A stretch of 64,000 bases of DNA from Tsukamurella sp. 1534 (GCF_000312385.1 NZ_HE997627.1:1112268-1176267), one strand, 5' to 3'; positions 7,322 through 16,839 are shown, numbered from the stretch's first letter. Numbers and translations: made by a program. Notes: generated by a model from the sequence alone, not told the origin.

Positions 7322-10300
7322 TCACTCGGTGTCGATGTCGAGGCCCACGGGTTCCCAGACCTCGACGTCCCCGTCGTCGGCGCGTTCCCCCACCGTGAGC
7401 GAGCGCTGCAGGGTGAGCGGGCGGACGCCGCGGCGGTCGAGCGCCCGCAGTACCACCGACATCGCGGCGTCGGCGTCGGTGGCGAACACGGATTCGCGGA
7501 CGCGGACGAACTCCCAGCCGCACCGTCGCAGTTCCCGCTCGCGCTCGATGTCCGAGCGGGCCTGCTCGGGCGTGGACGCGAAATCGGCGCTGTCGCACTC
7601 GACGGCCAGCCGCGCGTCCTCGCCGGTGACGACCAGGTCGATGACGCGGTTGTTCACGGCGACCTTCGGATTGACGTGATAGCCCATGTCGCGCAGCCGC
7701 ACGAACACCTGCTGCTCGAAGAGGTTGTCGAAGGGCTCGACCCGGCGGTCCGTGGGGACGTCGGCCGGCATGGGCTGTGCCACTTCGACATCGGCGCGGG
7801 TCACGTACCGGAGCATCGAGGCGCGGAGGTCGTTCGGCCTGAGGTCCTCCTCGGTCACGGAGGCGAAGAGCCACAGCTGATCCCGGGCGCGCGAGGCGGC
7901 CACGTTGAACCGGCGCTGGAAGTCGCGCCCGGTGAGCGCACGGAACCGGTACTCGGGCGAGACCACCATGGACAGCATGATCACGTCACGCTCGTCGCCC
8001 TGGAAATCGGGCGGGGTGCCGACCCGGAGGCGGCGGGCGTCCCACTCGTCGGGATCGATCGACTCGCGCAGTCGGCGGTACAGCTCGTCCACCTGCCCCT
8101 GGCCCTGCAGTGCGATGACGCCGAACGTACGGCCCGTGTACAGCGGGTCCTTGAAGCAGCGGATCAGCTGGTCGACGATGGCCTGCGCCTCGGTCGGGTT
8201 GCTGATCCGGGCGCCCTCGCCCTCGACGCGGCCCTGCGGCACCTGCGTCAGGTGCAACGGCGTCGGGCGGTCGGCACCGTAGTGGCGCACCGGGATCAGC
8301 GGCGCGTCCGAGTAGAACTGGCGCGAGCTGAAGTCGATGATCTCCGGCATGCAGCGGAAATGCTCGCGCAACCGCACGGTGTGCCCGAACCGGGTGCGCA
8401 GCAGGGTGAACAGGCTCGACCGCGGGGTCAGCGAGTCCCGCAGGTACGGCGGGATGTCGGAGAGCTGGGCGTCCAGCCGCGCGAACACGTCGTCGAGGTT
8501 GACGCCCGTGAACGACGAGGGCGCACACTGGTTCTCGTCGCCCACCACGATCACCCGCGGCGCGAGCCACAGCAGGAACGAGCTGGTGATGTCGGCCTGG
8601 CTCGCCTCGTCGACGATCACCACGTCGAAGGCGTTGGGCTCGGGCGAGATCGACGCGACCACCTGCGAGATCGGCATGATCCACGCCGGTACCGCGGACT
8701 GGGCCTGCCGCATCGCCTCGCGCGCGGCCACCCGGAACCGCTCCGCGTGCCGGCCGGACCCGCGGCCGATGGAGGCGACGTGGTCCCGGTACGCGTGCAG
8801 GGCCTGGATCTCGTCGAAGGTCATGCGGCGCAGGCACTGCCGCCACGCGCTCGCGGTGGCGATACGGGTCGTGTAGTGCGCCACGTCCTGCTCCGCGGCG
8901 AGCAGATCGGCCTCGACCTGGGCGTCGTCGTCCGGATGGACGCGGGCCGCGGCCCACATGACGGCGCGGCGCCAGGACCAGGCGGCGCCCAGCTCGGGCA
9001 CCCGCTCGTCCCAGGCGGGGTCGTCGGCGGTGCGGGCCAGCTGATCGAACAGGGTCGGCGCCTTGGTGCGCAGGCGCAGCGCGAGCAGGTCCAGCGCTCC
9101 GCGATCGTCGCGGTCGGACCGGGCGCTCTCCCAGGCGCGCCGCGCGTCGCGGATCGGGCCGAACCGGTACTGGCGCAGGGCCGCGACCATCGCGTCACCC
9201 TCGGGCGACGGTCCGCGTTCGACGATCTCCTGCACGCGCACGCGCACCGCATCGAGGCGGCTGTGGGCTTCCCGCGCCCCGGCCGCAGCCGAGATGGCGA
9301 CGACCTGCCGCGCGACGCGGTCGGTCTCCTCGAGGTCCTTGGGGCGCGGCGCCTGCGAGGAGACCCGCTGCATGTCCGCGACGAGGCGGTCGCGCTCGGT
9401 GACCAGCCGGGTCACGGTGCGCGCACGGAGCAACTGGTCGCCCGCCTGGCTGAGCCGCTCGGAGCGGCTGCGGGAGGCCACCGCCCCGGTCGGATCCGTC
9501 TGCGGGGCTTCGAGTCCGAGGGCCCGCAGCACATCGCCGATCCGGCCGATGGTGTCCTCGATCAGGAGGTGGTCGGCGGCGGCGCGCAGGTGCGCCGCGC
9601 CGGCGCCCGCCTCGCCGTCGACCACGATGCCGAGGCCCGTCTCCTCGAACTGCTTCTGCTCCGGCTTGCGGAAACGCTTCTTCGGCTCGTTGCCGTCCTC
9701 CAGGTACTTCGCGTACTGGTCGATCGCGGCACGATCGTTGGCGTCGGGGGTGTCACTGAGCTCCACCGCGGTGCCGCCGAGTGCGTCGTCGGTGTCCCGG
9801 GCACGCGTGAGCTGCTCCTCCATGCCGACCAGCCGCGACGCGAGGTGCGCGCGATCGCCGATCAGCATGTCCTCCGCGAGGATCTGCGCGGACGGCGGGA
9901 ACCGGCGGACGCGGTCGACGAGCTCGCTGATCACGTCGGCGCGCGCCCGGATCACCGAGAGCTGATCGGCGTCGATGCCGCCCAGGATGTGCGCCAGCGC
10001 GCCGCCCGCCACAGCGGAGTCGTTGAGCGGCGAGTCCACGAGCACGGCGCACAGCCGCTCGAGCTCGTCGACGTCGGGCACCTCCTCCGACAGGTCGGGC
10101 AGGCTGTGCGCGAGCCGCCGGGAGAACACGTCGTCGTTGCGGCGCAACAGCGCGAGCAGACGGTCGAACTCGCGGGTGTCGAGGGGCGGGACCGCACCGT
10201 CGACGGGGCCCGGCAGCCAGGAGTAGCGGTCGGCGTCCCGTCGGACCCGGGCGACGATCGCGGCGGGCTTGCCGGAGTACGCGGACGAGAGCCAGTCGGA

Positions 10301-11557
10301 CTCCTCGGTCTCGGCGGTCCGCAGCGCCCACACCTCGCGGAGCAGATCCTCGCGGCGGGCGATCGCGCGGTCGCGCTTGGCGCGCAGGTCCCGCAGCTCG
10401 GCGTCGGCGAGTGCCTCGGAGTACGTGGACTTGCGGGTGGCGATCTCGGTGACCGACGCTGCGAGGGAGGCGGATCCGTCCTTGGTGACGTCGGTGACGG
10501 CCACCACCAGCTGGCGCAGCTCGGGCGGCAGCTTCTCCTCCAGCACGGCCAGCGCCTGCGCCTTCTCCGACACCACGAGCACGCGCTGCCCCTTGGCGAG
10601 CAGCGCGGCGAGGAGATTCGCGATGGTGTGGGTCTTGCCCGTTCCGGGCGGGCCCTCGACCACGACGCCGGTGTCGGAACCCATGTGCGCGAGGATGTCC
10701 CGCTGCTCGACATTGGACGGCAGCACGTAGTACGCCTCGTCGAGCAGTTCCTCGGGGCTGATCGCGCCCGAGTCGACGAGCAGCTTGAGCCGCTCCTCGG
10801 TGCTCACGGCCTCCACCAGTTGTGCCAGCCCCACGGGGACCGGCCGCTCGGGATCGGAGACGTCGGCCTTCATGGCGTCGTAGAAGTTCAGCAGCGGCGC
10901 CGATCCGCGGGTGCGCAGCACGAGCGCGGGGGCGAAATCGATGCTCGCTCCCCCGTCCCTGGACGTCGAACCCAGCCATTTCTCGGTGAACTCCCGCGCG
11001 GCGGGGTCGAGAACGGTCCGAGTGGTCTCACGCAGCTCGGACTGCAGCGCGGCGGACCCCGACAGGTCGAACGACGGCAGGCCCGCCAGCAACAGCGAAT
11101 CCTCCACGCGGGGGACGGAATCGCGGGGCAGCACGATCCGCAGCCGCCTACCGCGACGGTCGCGTTCCAGCAGCACGGGCTGCGTGAGCAGGTGCGCGCG
11201 CACGCCGACGTCGCCGTCGCGGGCGGTGAGCAGCCCGGAGGCGAGCACGAGCTCGACCGACTCGGGGTGGTCGTTGAGCTCGTCGTAGACGCGCAGCAGC
11301 CGGGCGTACGGCGAATCGGTCTCCGCATCGCGCGGCACGGTGAAGATCGTGGCGCCGGGCCGGGCGTCGGCGTCCCAGTCCTCGGTGAGCGCACCGTCGC
11401 CGGTGAGGGGCAGCACGGCGAGGTGGTCGTCGAGGTCGCGCGCGAGCACCGAGCGGGACCGGATCAGCTCGTCCAGGTAACGCAGGAGGCGGACCACCCG
11501 GTCGCGACGGCCGGGGACCCCGTCGACGGGCTCGCCCTGCTCACCTGCGGCGGTCAT
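7322..11557 (-). CDS. SF1 (UPF1/COG1112-like) helicase with C-terminal Vsr/MTES_1575-like nuclease domain
   Basis: A 1411-residue cytosolic protein. Residues 1-280 form an unassigned N-terminal region. Walker A GPPGTGKT lies near residue 300, the Walker B variant VIVDEASQAD near 980, then GDENQCAP, the helicase motifs REHFRCMPEI and PDFQGDERDV, and NVAASRARDQLW. Between the two ATPase halves is a long Arg/Asp-rich insert with coiled-coil character (about 480-950). The last ~130 residues contain VIDLVV...AVECDS, as in restriction-endonuclease-like DUF559/MTES_1575 domains. GAGGAG sits 5 bases before the ATG. Such single-gene helicase-nucleases are widespread in Actinobacteria and some relatives act in phage defence; here the neighbours are housekeeping genes, so defence is only a possibility. 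Confidence 0.88.
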   Translation of the reverse strand: MTAAGEQGEPVDGVPGRRDRVVRLLRYLDELIRSRSVLARDLDDHLAVLPLTGDGALTEDWDADARPGATIFTVPRDAETDSPYARLLRVYDELNDHPESVELVLASGLLTARDGDVGVRAHLLTQPVLLERDRRGRRLRIVLPRDSVPRVEDSLLLAGLPSFDLSGSAALQSELRETTRTVLDPAAREFTEKWLGSTSRDGGASIDFAPALVLRTRGSAPLLNFYDAMKADVSDPERPVPVGLAQLVEAVSTEERLKLLVDSGAISPEELLDEAYYVLPSNVEQRDILAHMGSDTGVVVEGPPGTGKTHTIANLLAALLAKGQRVLVVSEKAQALAVLEEKLPPELRQLVVAVTDVTKDGSASLAASVTEIATRKSTYSEALADAELRDLRAKRDRAIARREDLLREVWALRTAETEESDWLSSAYSGKPAAIVARVRRDADRYSWLPGPVDGAVPPLDTREFDRLLALLRRNDDVFSRRLAHSLPDLSEEVPDVDELERLCAVLVDSPLNDSAVAGGALAHILGGIDADQLSVIRARADVISELVDRVRRFPPSAQILAEDMLIGDRAHLASRLVGMEEQLTRARDTDDALGGTAVELSDTPDANDRAAIDQYAKYLEDGNEPKKRFRKPEQKQFEETGLGIVVDGEAGAGAAHLRAAADHLLIEDTIGRIGDVLRALGLEAPQTDPTGAVASRSRSERLSQAGDQLLRARTVTRLVTERDRLVADMQRVSSQAPRPKDLEETDRVARQVVAISAAAGAREAHSRLDAVRVRVQEIVERGPSPEGDAMVAALRQYRFGPIRDARRAWESARSDRDDRGALDLLALRLRTKAPTLFDQLARTADDPAWDERVPELGAAWSWRRAVMWAAARVHPDDDAQVEADLLAAEQDVAHYTTRIATASAWRQCLRRMTFDEIQALHAYRDHVASIGRGSGRHAERFRVAAREAMRQAQSAVPAWIMPISQVVASISPEPNAFDVVIVDEASQADITSSFLLWLAPRVIVVGDENQCAPSSFTGVNLDDVFARLDAQLSDIPPYLRDSLTPRSSLFTLLRTRFGHTVRLREHFRCMPEIIDFSSRQFYSDAPLIPVRHYGADRPTPLHLTQVPQGRVEGEGARISNPTEAQAIVDQLIRCFKDPLYTGRTFGVIALQGQGQVDELYRRLRESIDPDEWDARRLRVGTPPDFQGDERDVIMLSMVVSPEYRFRALTGRDFQRRFNVAASRARDQLWLFASVTEEDLRPNDLRASMLRYVTRADVEVAQPMPADVPTDRRVEPFDNLFEQQVFVRLRDMGYHVNPKVAVNNRVIDLVVTGEDARLAVECDSADFASTPEQARSDIERERELRRCGWEFVRVRESVFATDADAAMSVVLRALDRRGVRPLTLQRSLTVGERADDGDVEVWEPVGLDIDTE

Positions 11558-11664
11558 GTGCTCCTCGAGTCTGTCGGGTCGGCGCCTGCCGACGCTGGGT
11601 GCGGACCGGTCGGACTACACCTTGACTAGAGGTTAATGCATGCGTGCGGGCCCCCGACAGTTCG

Positions 11665-13473
11665 TCACCGCTTCCTGCCGGCCCGGAATCGCTGCTTGCC
11701 GCTGGACGGCCGTCCCGCGGGCGCACCGGTATCCGGCTCCAGGTTGATCAGCTGTCCGGAGATCCGGGTGCGCTCCAGCGCATCGAACACGTCGCGGGGC
11801 AGATCGTCCGGGAGCTCGACGATGCTGTGGTCCGGCCGGATGCTGATATGCCCGAAATCGCTGCGCCGGAGACCGCCCTCGTTGGCGATCGCACCCACGA
11901 TCTGCGACGGGGTGGCGCGCTGGCGCTTGCCGACGGCGATGCGGTACGGCGCCATGGGGCGCCCCGTCTTCCGGTGCACCGACGGTTCGCGGTCCTCCCG
12001 GTCGCGCCGGCCCCGGCCGCGGTCGCCGAAGTCCTTGCCGTCGCGGTCGCGCCGGTCGCGGCTGTTGCGCTCGCGCTCCGGCGGATCCGGCTTGAGGAGG
12101 AAGGAGGCGCCGTCGCGCGACTGCAGCGCGAGGGCCGCGGCCACGTCCACGAGCGGCACGTCGTTGGCGCCCACGTAGTCCTCGATGAGCCGCCGGAACA
12201 TCTGCAGGTGATCGTTGCTGAGGTTCTCCGTGATGGACTCGCCGAACTTCTCGACCCGGTGGGCGTTGACGTCCTCGACCGAGGGCAGGCCGATCTCCGC
12301 GAGCGGCTGGCGGGTGGCCTTCTCGATGGCGCGCAGCAGGTGCCGCTCGCGCGGCGTCACGAACAGCAGAGCGTCGCCCTTGCGGCCGGCGCGGCCCGTG
12401 CGGCCGATGCGGTGCACGTACGACTCGGTGTCGTGCGGGATGTCGTAGTTCACGACGTGGCTGATCCGCTCCACGTCGAGCCCGCGGGCGGCGACGTCGG
12501 TCGCGACCAGGATGTCGACCTTGCCGTCCTTGAGCTGGCCGATCGTGCGCTCGCGCTGCGCCTGCACGATGTCGCCGTTGATCGCGGCGGCGGCGTGCCC
12601 GCGGGCGCGCAGCTTCTCGGCGAGCTCCTCGGTGGCCGACTTCGTGCGGACGAAGATGATCATCCCGTCGAACTCCTCCACCTCGAGGAGGCGGGTGAGG
12701 GCGTCGAGCTTGCGCTGGTGAGCCACCTGCAGATAGCGCTGCGTGATGTTCGAGGCGGTCGCGGTCTTGGCCTTGACGGTGACCTCGACCGGATCGTGCA
12801 GGTACTTCTTGGAGATCTTGCGGATCGCGGGCGGCATCGTCGCGGAGAACAGCGCGACCTGCTTGAACTCCGGGGTGTCGGCGAGGATCCGCTCGACGTC
12901 CTCCTGGAAGCCCATGGTGAGCATCTCGTCCGCCTCGTCGAGCACGAGGAACTCGAGCTCGGACAGGTCGAGCGTGCCCTTCTCCAGGTGGTCGATGACG
13001 CGGCCCGGCGTGCCGACGATGATCTGCGCGCCGCGGCGCAGCCCGGACAGCTGGACGCCGTAGCTCTGGCCGCCGTAGATCGGCAGCACGGTGACGTTCG
13101 GCATGTGCACGGCGTACTTGCCGAACGCCTCGGAGACCTGCAACGCCAGCTCGCGGGTGGGCGCGAGGACGAGGGCCTGCGGCTTGCGGCTGCCCCCGTC
13201 GATCTTGGAGAGCACCGGCACGGCGAATGCGGCGGTCTTGCCGGTGCCGGTCTGCGCGAGGCCCACCACGTCGCTCCCGGAGAGCAGGGGCGGGATGGTC
13301 GCGGCCTGGATCGGCGACGGGTTCTCGTAGCCCACCTCGGCGAGGGCGCGCAGCACCTTCTCGTCGATGCCGAGATCGAGGAAGGTCACGGGTTCGGGGT
13401 TCTCTTGACCGGCCTGCTCGTCGGGGGTGACGGCGGCGGGGGCGGTGCGTTCGGCACCGAAATCTTCAGACAT
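11665..13473 (-). CDS. deaD: DEAD-box ATP-dependent RNA helicase (DeaD/CsdA type)
   Basis: 602 residues. The core has the Q motif (FLDLGIDEKVLRAL...PSPIQ), Walker A AQTGTGKT, PTRELA, DEADEM, the SAT motif, ARGLD and HRIGRTGRAGR. After a linker and an Arg/Asp-rich low-complexity stretch (RDRRDRDG repeats, about 475-515) comes a DbpA/CsdA-type RNA-binding domain (GKRQRATPSQIVGAIANEGGLRRSDFGHISI) and a basic tail. The family unwinds structured RNA in ribosome assembly, mRNA decay and cold adaptation. A GGGGAA box lies upstream of the ATG. It is divergent from the fadD gene, sharing a 106-base region that holds an inverted repeat. Confidence 0.95.
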   Translation of the reverse strand: MSEDFGAERTAPAAVTPDEQAGQENPEPVTFLDLGIDEKVLRALAEVGYENPSPIQAATIPPLLSGSDVVGLAQTGTGKTAAFAVPVLSKIDGGSRKPQALVLAPTRELALQVSEAFGKYAVHMPNVTVLPIYGGQSYGVQLSGLRRGAQIIVGTPGRVIDHLEKGTLDLSELEFLVLDEADEMLTMGFQEDVERILADTPEFKQVALFSATMPPAIRKISKKYLHDPVEVTVKAKTATASNITQRYLQVAHQRKLDALTRLLEVEEFDGMIIFVRTKSATEELAEKLRARGHAAAAINGDIVQAQRERTIGQLKDGKVDILVATDVAARGLDVERISHVVNYDIPHDTESYVHRIGRTGRAGRKGDALLFVTPRERHLLRAIEKATRQPLAEIGLPSVEDVNAHRVEKFGESITENLSNDHLQMFRRLIEDYVGANDVPLVDVAAALALQSRDGASFLLKPDPPERERNSRDRRDRDGKDFGDRGRGRRDREDREPSVHRKTGRPMAPYRIAVGKRQRATPSQIVGAIANEGGLRRSDFGHISIRPDHSIVELPDDLPRDVFDALERTRISGQLINLEPDTGAPAGRPSSGKQRFRAGRKR

Positions 13474-13515
13474 TGTTTCCCCAGCATATGCGGTCTATGC
13501 CACGCACGCGAAACA

Positions 13516-13542
13516 CTATCGGATTCGGACATCCTCCGATAG
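13516..13542. promoter_or_regulatory. Inverted repeat in the deaD/fadD divergent promoter
   Basis: CTATCGGA (13516-13523) and TCCGATAG (13535-13542) are perfect 8-base arms around an 11-base spacer, centred between the two divergent starts (13473 and 13580). The symmetric arms without a T-tract suggest an operator for a dimeric repressor acting on one or both genes. The regulator is not identifiable from the window. Confidence 0.5.
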
Positions 13543-13579
13543 GTTGTGGGCAGTCCACTATCTGCACCAGGAGAAGAAC

Positions 13580-15355
13580 TTGCGCATCGAGGCCACGGAA
13601 CCGACCCGGACCCACGCACCGTCCGACAACCTGACCACCAGGGTCCGCACCCTGGCCGATTCGGCACCGTCGACGGAACTGTTCCTCCGCCCCTCCGGCT
13701 CCGGCTGGTCCCCCGTCACGGCCGCCCAGTTCAACGAGCAGATCACCGCGGCCGGCAAGGGGCTGATCGCGCGCGGCGTCGAGGCCGGCACCCGCATCGC
13801 GATCATGAGCCCGACACGCTACGAGTGGGCGCTCCTCGACTACGCGAACTGGTCCGTCGGCGGTTCGACGGTGGCGGTGTACGAGTCGAACTCGGCGGCG
13901 CAGGTCGAGCACATCCTCACCGATTCCGCGTCGATCGCCCTCATCACCGACACCCGCGCGACCGCCGACCGGATCGCGGACGGCGTGCCCGCGGGCACGC
14001 AGGTCTGGGTCATCGAGGAGGGGCTGATCGACGCGCTCACCGCGGAGGGTGCCGCCGTCACCGGCGAGGACTACCTCGCGCGCGCCACCGCCGTCGACGC
14101 CAAGGCGGAGGCGACGCTCGTCTACACCTCCGGCACCACCGGGAAGCCGAAGGGCGTCGTGCTCACCCACGACAACCTGCTCAGCGAGTACGACGCGATC
14201 CACGAGGGCCTGGACAAGATGGCCGGGCAGAACGCCAGCACGGTGATGTTCCTGCCGCTGGCGCACATCTTCGCCCGCGCGATCTCGGTGGCGGCCGTCC
14301 AGCACTCGATCCGGGTGGCGCACACGGCGGACCTGTCGAACCTGACGGGCCTGTTCGGCGAGCTCAAGCCCACCTACATCCTCAGCGTGCCGCGCGTGTT
14401 CGAGAAGGTCTACAACACGATGAGCGCCAAGGCGGAGGAGGGCGGCAAGGGCAAGATCTTCGGCGCCGCCGTGGACACCGCGATCGAGTTCAGCAAGGCC
14501 CGGGACGCCGGCGGCGCCGGTCTGGTGCTCAAGCTCAAGCACACGCTGTTCGACAAGCTCGTCTACTCGAAGCTGCGGGAGGCGCTGGGCGGCAACTGCA
14601 CGTGCGCCGTCTCCGGCGGCGCGCCCCTGGGCGCCCGGCTCGGCCACTTCTTCCGCGGCGCCGGCGTCACGGTGTACGAGGGCTACGGCCTCTCCGAGAC
14701 CAGCGCGGCCATCACCTGCAACACCCCGACCGAGCAGCGGATCGGCACCGTCGGCCGCCCGGTCCCCGGCAACGAGGTGGCGATCGCGGACGACGGCGAG
14801 ATCCTGCTGCGCGGCCCCGTCGTGTTCGGCGGCTACTGGGGCCTGCCCGAGGCGAACGCGGAGGCCCTGCAGGACGGCTGGTTCCACACCGGCGACCTGG
14901 GCTCGCTGGACGCGGACGGCTACCTCTCGATCACCGGCCGCAAGAAGGAGATCCTGGTGACGGCCGCCGGCAAGAACGTGGCGCCGGCGCAGACCGAGGA
15001 CGCGCTGCGCCAGCACCCGCTGGTGTCCCAGGCGATGCTCGTGGGCGATAAGCAGCCGTTCGTCGGCGCGCTGATCACCCTCGACCCCGAGGCACTGCCG
15101 GGCTGGCTGTCCTCGCACGGCCTGCCGGAGATGTCGATCAAGGACGCCGCGGCGAACGAGACGCTGCAGGCCGAGATCAGCTCCGCCGTGGCCACCGCGA
15201 ACTCCCTGGTGTCCAAGGCCGAGCAGATCAAGAAGTGGCGCGTGCTGGACACCGACTTCACCATCGAGGGCGGCGAGCTGACGCCGACGCTCAAGGTGAA
15301 GCGGAACGTCGTGATGGACAAGCACGCCGATCAGGTGGCCGCCATCTACGGCTGA
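13580..15355 (+). CDS. Long-chain fatty acid-CoA ligase (FadD15-like)
   Basis: 591 residues if translation starts at TTG 13580, chosen because AGGAG lies 6 bases upstream and because earlier in-frame codons would run into the deaD promoter region. ANL-superfamily motifs are present: YTSGTTGKPKG (AMP-binding P-loop), FLPLAHIFAR, YGLSETSAAITCN, GWFHTGDLG and the hinge/C-terminal GRKKEILVTAAGKNVAP with the catalytic lysine region near the end. Size and layout match mycobacterial FadD15-type ligases, which activate long-chain fatty acids for beta-oxidation or lipid synthesis. It is a single-gene unit ending in a strong terminator. Confidence 0.93.
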   Translation: MRIEATEPTRTHAPSDNLTTRVRTLADSAPSTELFLRPSGSGWSPVTAAQFNEQITAAGKGLIARGVEAGTRIAIMSPTRYEWALLDYANWSVGGSTVAVYESNSAAQVEHILTDSASIALITDTRATADRIADGVPAGTQVWVIEEGLIDALTAEGAAVTGEDYLARATAVDAKAEATLVYTSGTTGKPKGVVLTHDNLLSEYDAIHEGLDKMAGQNASTVMFLPLAHIFARAISVAAVQHSIRVAHTADLSNLTGLFGELKPTYILSVPRVFEKVYNTMSAKAEEGGKGKIFGAAVDTAIEFSKARDAGGAGLVLKLKHTLFDKLVYSKLREALGGNCTCAVSGGAPLGARLGHFFRGAGVTVYEGYGLSETSAAITCNTPTEQRIGTVGRPVPGNEVAIADDGEILLRGPVVFGGYWGLPEANAEALQDGWFHTGDLGSLDADGYLSITGRKKEILVTAAGKNVAPAQTEDALRQHPLVSQAMLVGDKQPFVGALITLDPEALPGWLSSHGLPEMSIKDAAANETLQAEISSAVATANSLVSKAEQIKKWRVLDTDFTIEGGELTPTLKVKRNVVMDKHADQVAAIYG

Positions 15356-15372
15356 CCCCGCGGAACGCGAAC

Positions 15373-15406
15373 GGCGCCGGTCCGACCTGCTGGTCGGGCC
15401 GGCGCC
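15373..15406 (+). terminator. Rho-independent-like terminator after fadD
   Basis: GGCGCCGGTCCGACC (15373-15387) and GGTCGGGCCGGCGCC (15392-15406) form a 15-pair stem, with one T-G wobble, around a TGCT loop. They lie 18 bases after the stop and are followed by TTCGTCT. The weak U-tract is usual for high-G+C actinobacteria. Confidence 0.8.
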
Positions 15407-15420
15407 TTCGTCTCCACATC

Positions 15421-15448
15421 CAGTTATGGACCTTGAGGTACATAACTG
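15421..15448. promoter_or_regulatory. 28-bp near-palindrome, likely TetR operator
   Basis: Outer arms CAGTTATG and CATAACTG (15421-15428, 15441-15448) are perfect complements, and an inner ACCT/AGGT pair adds to the symmetry, so 12 of 14 base pairs match. It ends 13 bases before the TetR-family ATG and thus overlaps the expected promoter, the usual place for an autorepressing TetR operator. The TetR/SDR operon would be the target. Confidence 0.7.
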
Positions 15449-15461
15449 ATACCGTCGCCGC

Positions 15462-16049
15462 ATGGCCCGCCCCCGGAAGTTCGATCCCGCCGACGCCCTG
15501 GACGCCGCGACGGAGTCCTTCTGGAGTCACGGCTACGCCGGCACCTCCCCCGCGGACCTCGAGACGGCGATGGGAATCTCCCGGAGCAGCCTGTACAACA
15601 CCTTCCACACCAAGGCGGACCTGTACCGGCGCGCACTCGAGCACTACGCCGAGGAGCAGTCCCGACAGGTGCTCACGATCCTCGAGGGACCGGAGCCGGC
15701 CACAGCGCGGTTGCGCGCCGCCCTGAACCACGTGGTGCGCCTCTCCCTCGACGACGCCGAGCGGCGCGGATGCCTCGTCACGAACGCGGCGATCGAGCGC
15801 GCCCAGGACGACGACGCCGTGCGCGCGCTGCTGCGGCGCATCCTGGACGGCCAGGCCGCCGCGTTCGCCGCGGTCGTCGACGAGGGACGGCGCGCCGGCG
15901 AGATCGCCGCCGGCGTCGACCCGGCGGCGGCGGGAAACCTGTTCGTCGCCACGACGAACGGCATCCGCGTGCTCGCGCGCGTCGACCCGTCCGAAGAGCG
16001 CCTCGCCGCGCTGACCGACGCCGCGATGCGCGCCGTCGAAACCGACTGA
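15462..16049 (+). CDS. TetR/AcrR-family transcriptional regulator
   Basis: 195 residues. The N-terminal helix-turn-helix is typical: FDPADALDAATESFWSHGYAGTSPADLETAMGISRSSLYNTFHTKADLYRRAL. A helical ligand domain with unknown effector follows. The subfamily (AcrR group regulators with YNTFHTK) often controls an adjacent oxidoreductase. The SDR gene starts 10 bases downstream, so the two form an operon, and the palindrome just upstream of this start is the likely binding site. The ligand is probably a substrate of the SDR or a toxic electrophile; neither can be named. Confidence 0.92.
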   Translation: MARPRKFDPADALDAATESFWSHGYAGTSPADLETAMGISRSSLYNTFHTKADLYRRALEHYAEEQSRQVLTILEGPEPATARLRAALNHVVRLSLDDAERRGCLVTNAAIERAQDDDAVRALLRRILDGQAAAFAAVVDEGRRAGEIAAGVDPAAAGNLFVATTNGIRVLARVDPSEERLAALTDAAMRAVETD

Positions 16050-16059
16050 AGGAGCAGAG

Positions 16060-16830
16060 ATGGATCTCGAACTCGCCGGCCGGAGGGCCGTCGTGACCGG
16101 CGCCAGCAAGGGCATCGGCCGCGCCACTGCACTCGCCCTCGCACACGAGGGCGCCCAGGTGTATGCCGTCGCACGGTCGCCGTTCCCCGACGACGTCCCG
16201 GGCGTGACGTCGGTCGAACTGGACCTCACCGCTCCCAACGCCGCCGCGCGGCTCGCCGAGCGCGTGGGCCCGGTGGACGTGCTGGTCAACAACATCGGCG
16301 CCGCGCTCCCCGCGAGCATGGACGCGGCCGGGTTCCTCGACATCGACGACGCGACCTGGCGGGCGACGTTCGAGCTCAACCTGTTCGCGACGGTCGGCGT
16401 GACCCGCGCCCTCCTGCCCTCGCTCCTGGACCGCGAGGGCGTGGTCATCACCGTCTCGTCGATCGGCGCCCGCGCCGCCTACCAACCCGTCGACTACGGC
16501 GCGGCGAAGGCGGCGCTGACCAACCTGAGCAAGGCGCTCGCCGAGGAGTTCGGCGACCGCGGTCTGCGCGCGCTCACCGTGTCCCCCGGGCCGACCCGGA
16601 CCGGGAACTGGTCGGACCCCGACGGATACGCGGGGAGACTCGCGGCGCAGCAGGGCGTGACAGTCGAGGACTTCCTCGTCACCGTCCCGGAGGCGATGTC
16701 CATCGCGCTCGGCAGGCTCAGCGAACCCGAGGAGACGGCGGCGCTCATCACGTTCCTCGCCTCACACCGGGCCGGGAACATCACGGGCGTGGACTACATC
16801 GCCGACGGCGGCACGCTCAAGGCCGTCTGA
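16060..16830 (+). CDS. Short-chain dehydrogenase/reductase
   Basis: 256 residues, classical SDR size. Cofactor motif TGASKGIG (about 14-21), NNIG (the usual NNAG with Ile), the catalytic Ser in TVSSIG and the Tyr-x-x-x-Lys pair in DYGAAKAAL are all visible, followed by SPGPTRT. The Lys in the cofactor motif and Ala-Arg-Ser at the end of beta 2 suggest NADP(H), an inference. AAGGAG precedes the ATG. It is co-transcribed with the TetR regulator and ends 9 bases before the convergent DUF3817 gene. The substrate is unknown. Confidence 0.92.
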   Translation: MDLELAGRRAVVTGASKGIGRATALALAHEGAQVYAVARSPFPDDVPGVTSVELDLTAPNAAARLAERVGPVDVLVNNIGAALPASMDAAGFLDIDDATWRATFELNLFATVGVTRALLPSLLDREGVVITVSSIGARAAYQPVDYGAAKAALTNLSKALAEEFGDRGLRALTVSPGPTRTGNWSDPDGYAGRLAAQQGVTVEDFLVTVPEAMSIALGRLSEPEETAALITFLASHRAGNITGVDYIADGGTLKAV

Positions 16831-16839
16831 CCGCCGCGG

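Noticed and set aside
7676..11629. A 1317-codon plus-strand frame opposite the helicase-nuclease
   Set aside because: Antisense shadow; helicase motifs lie on the minus strand.
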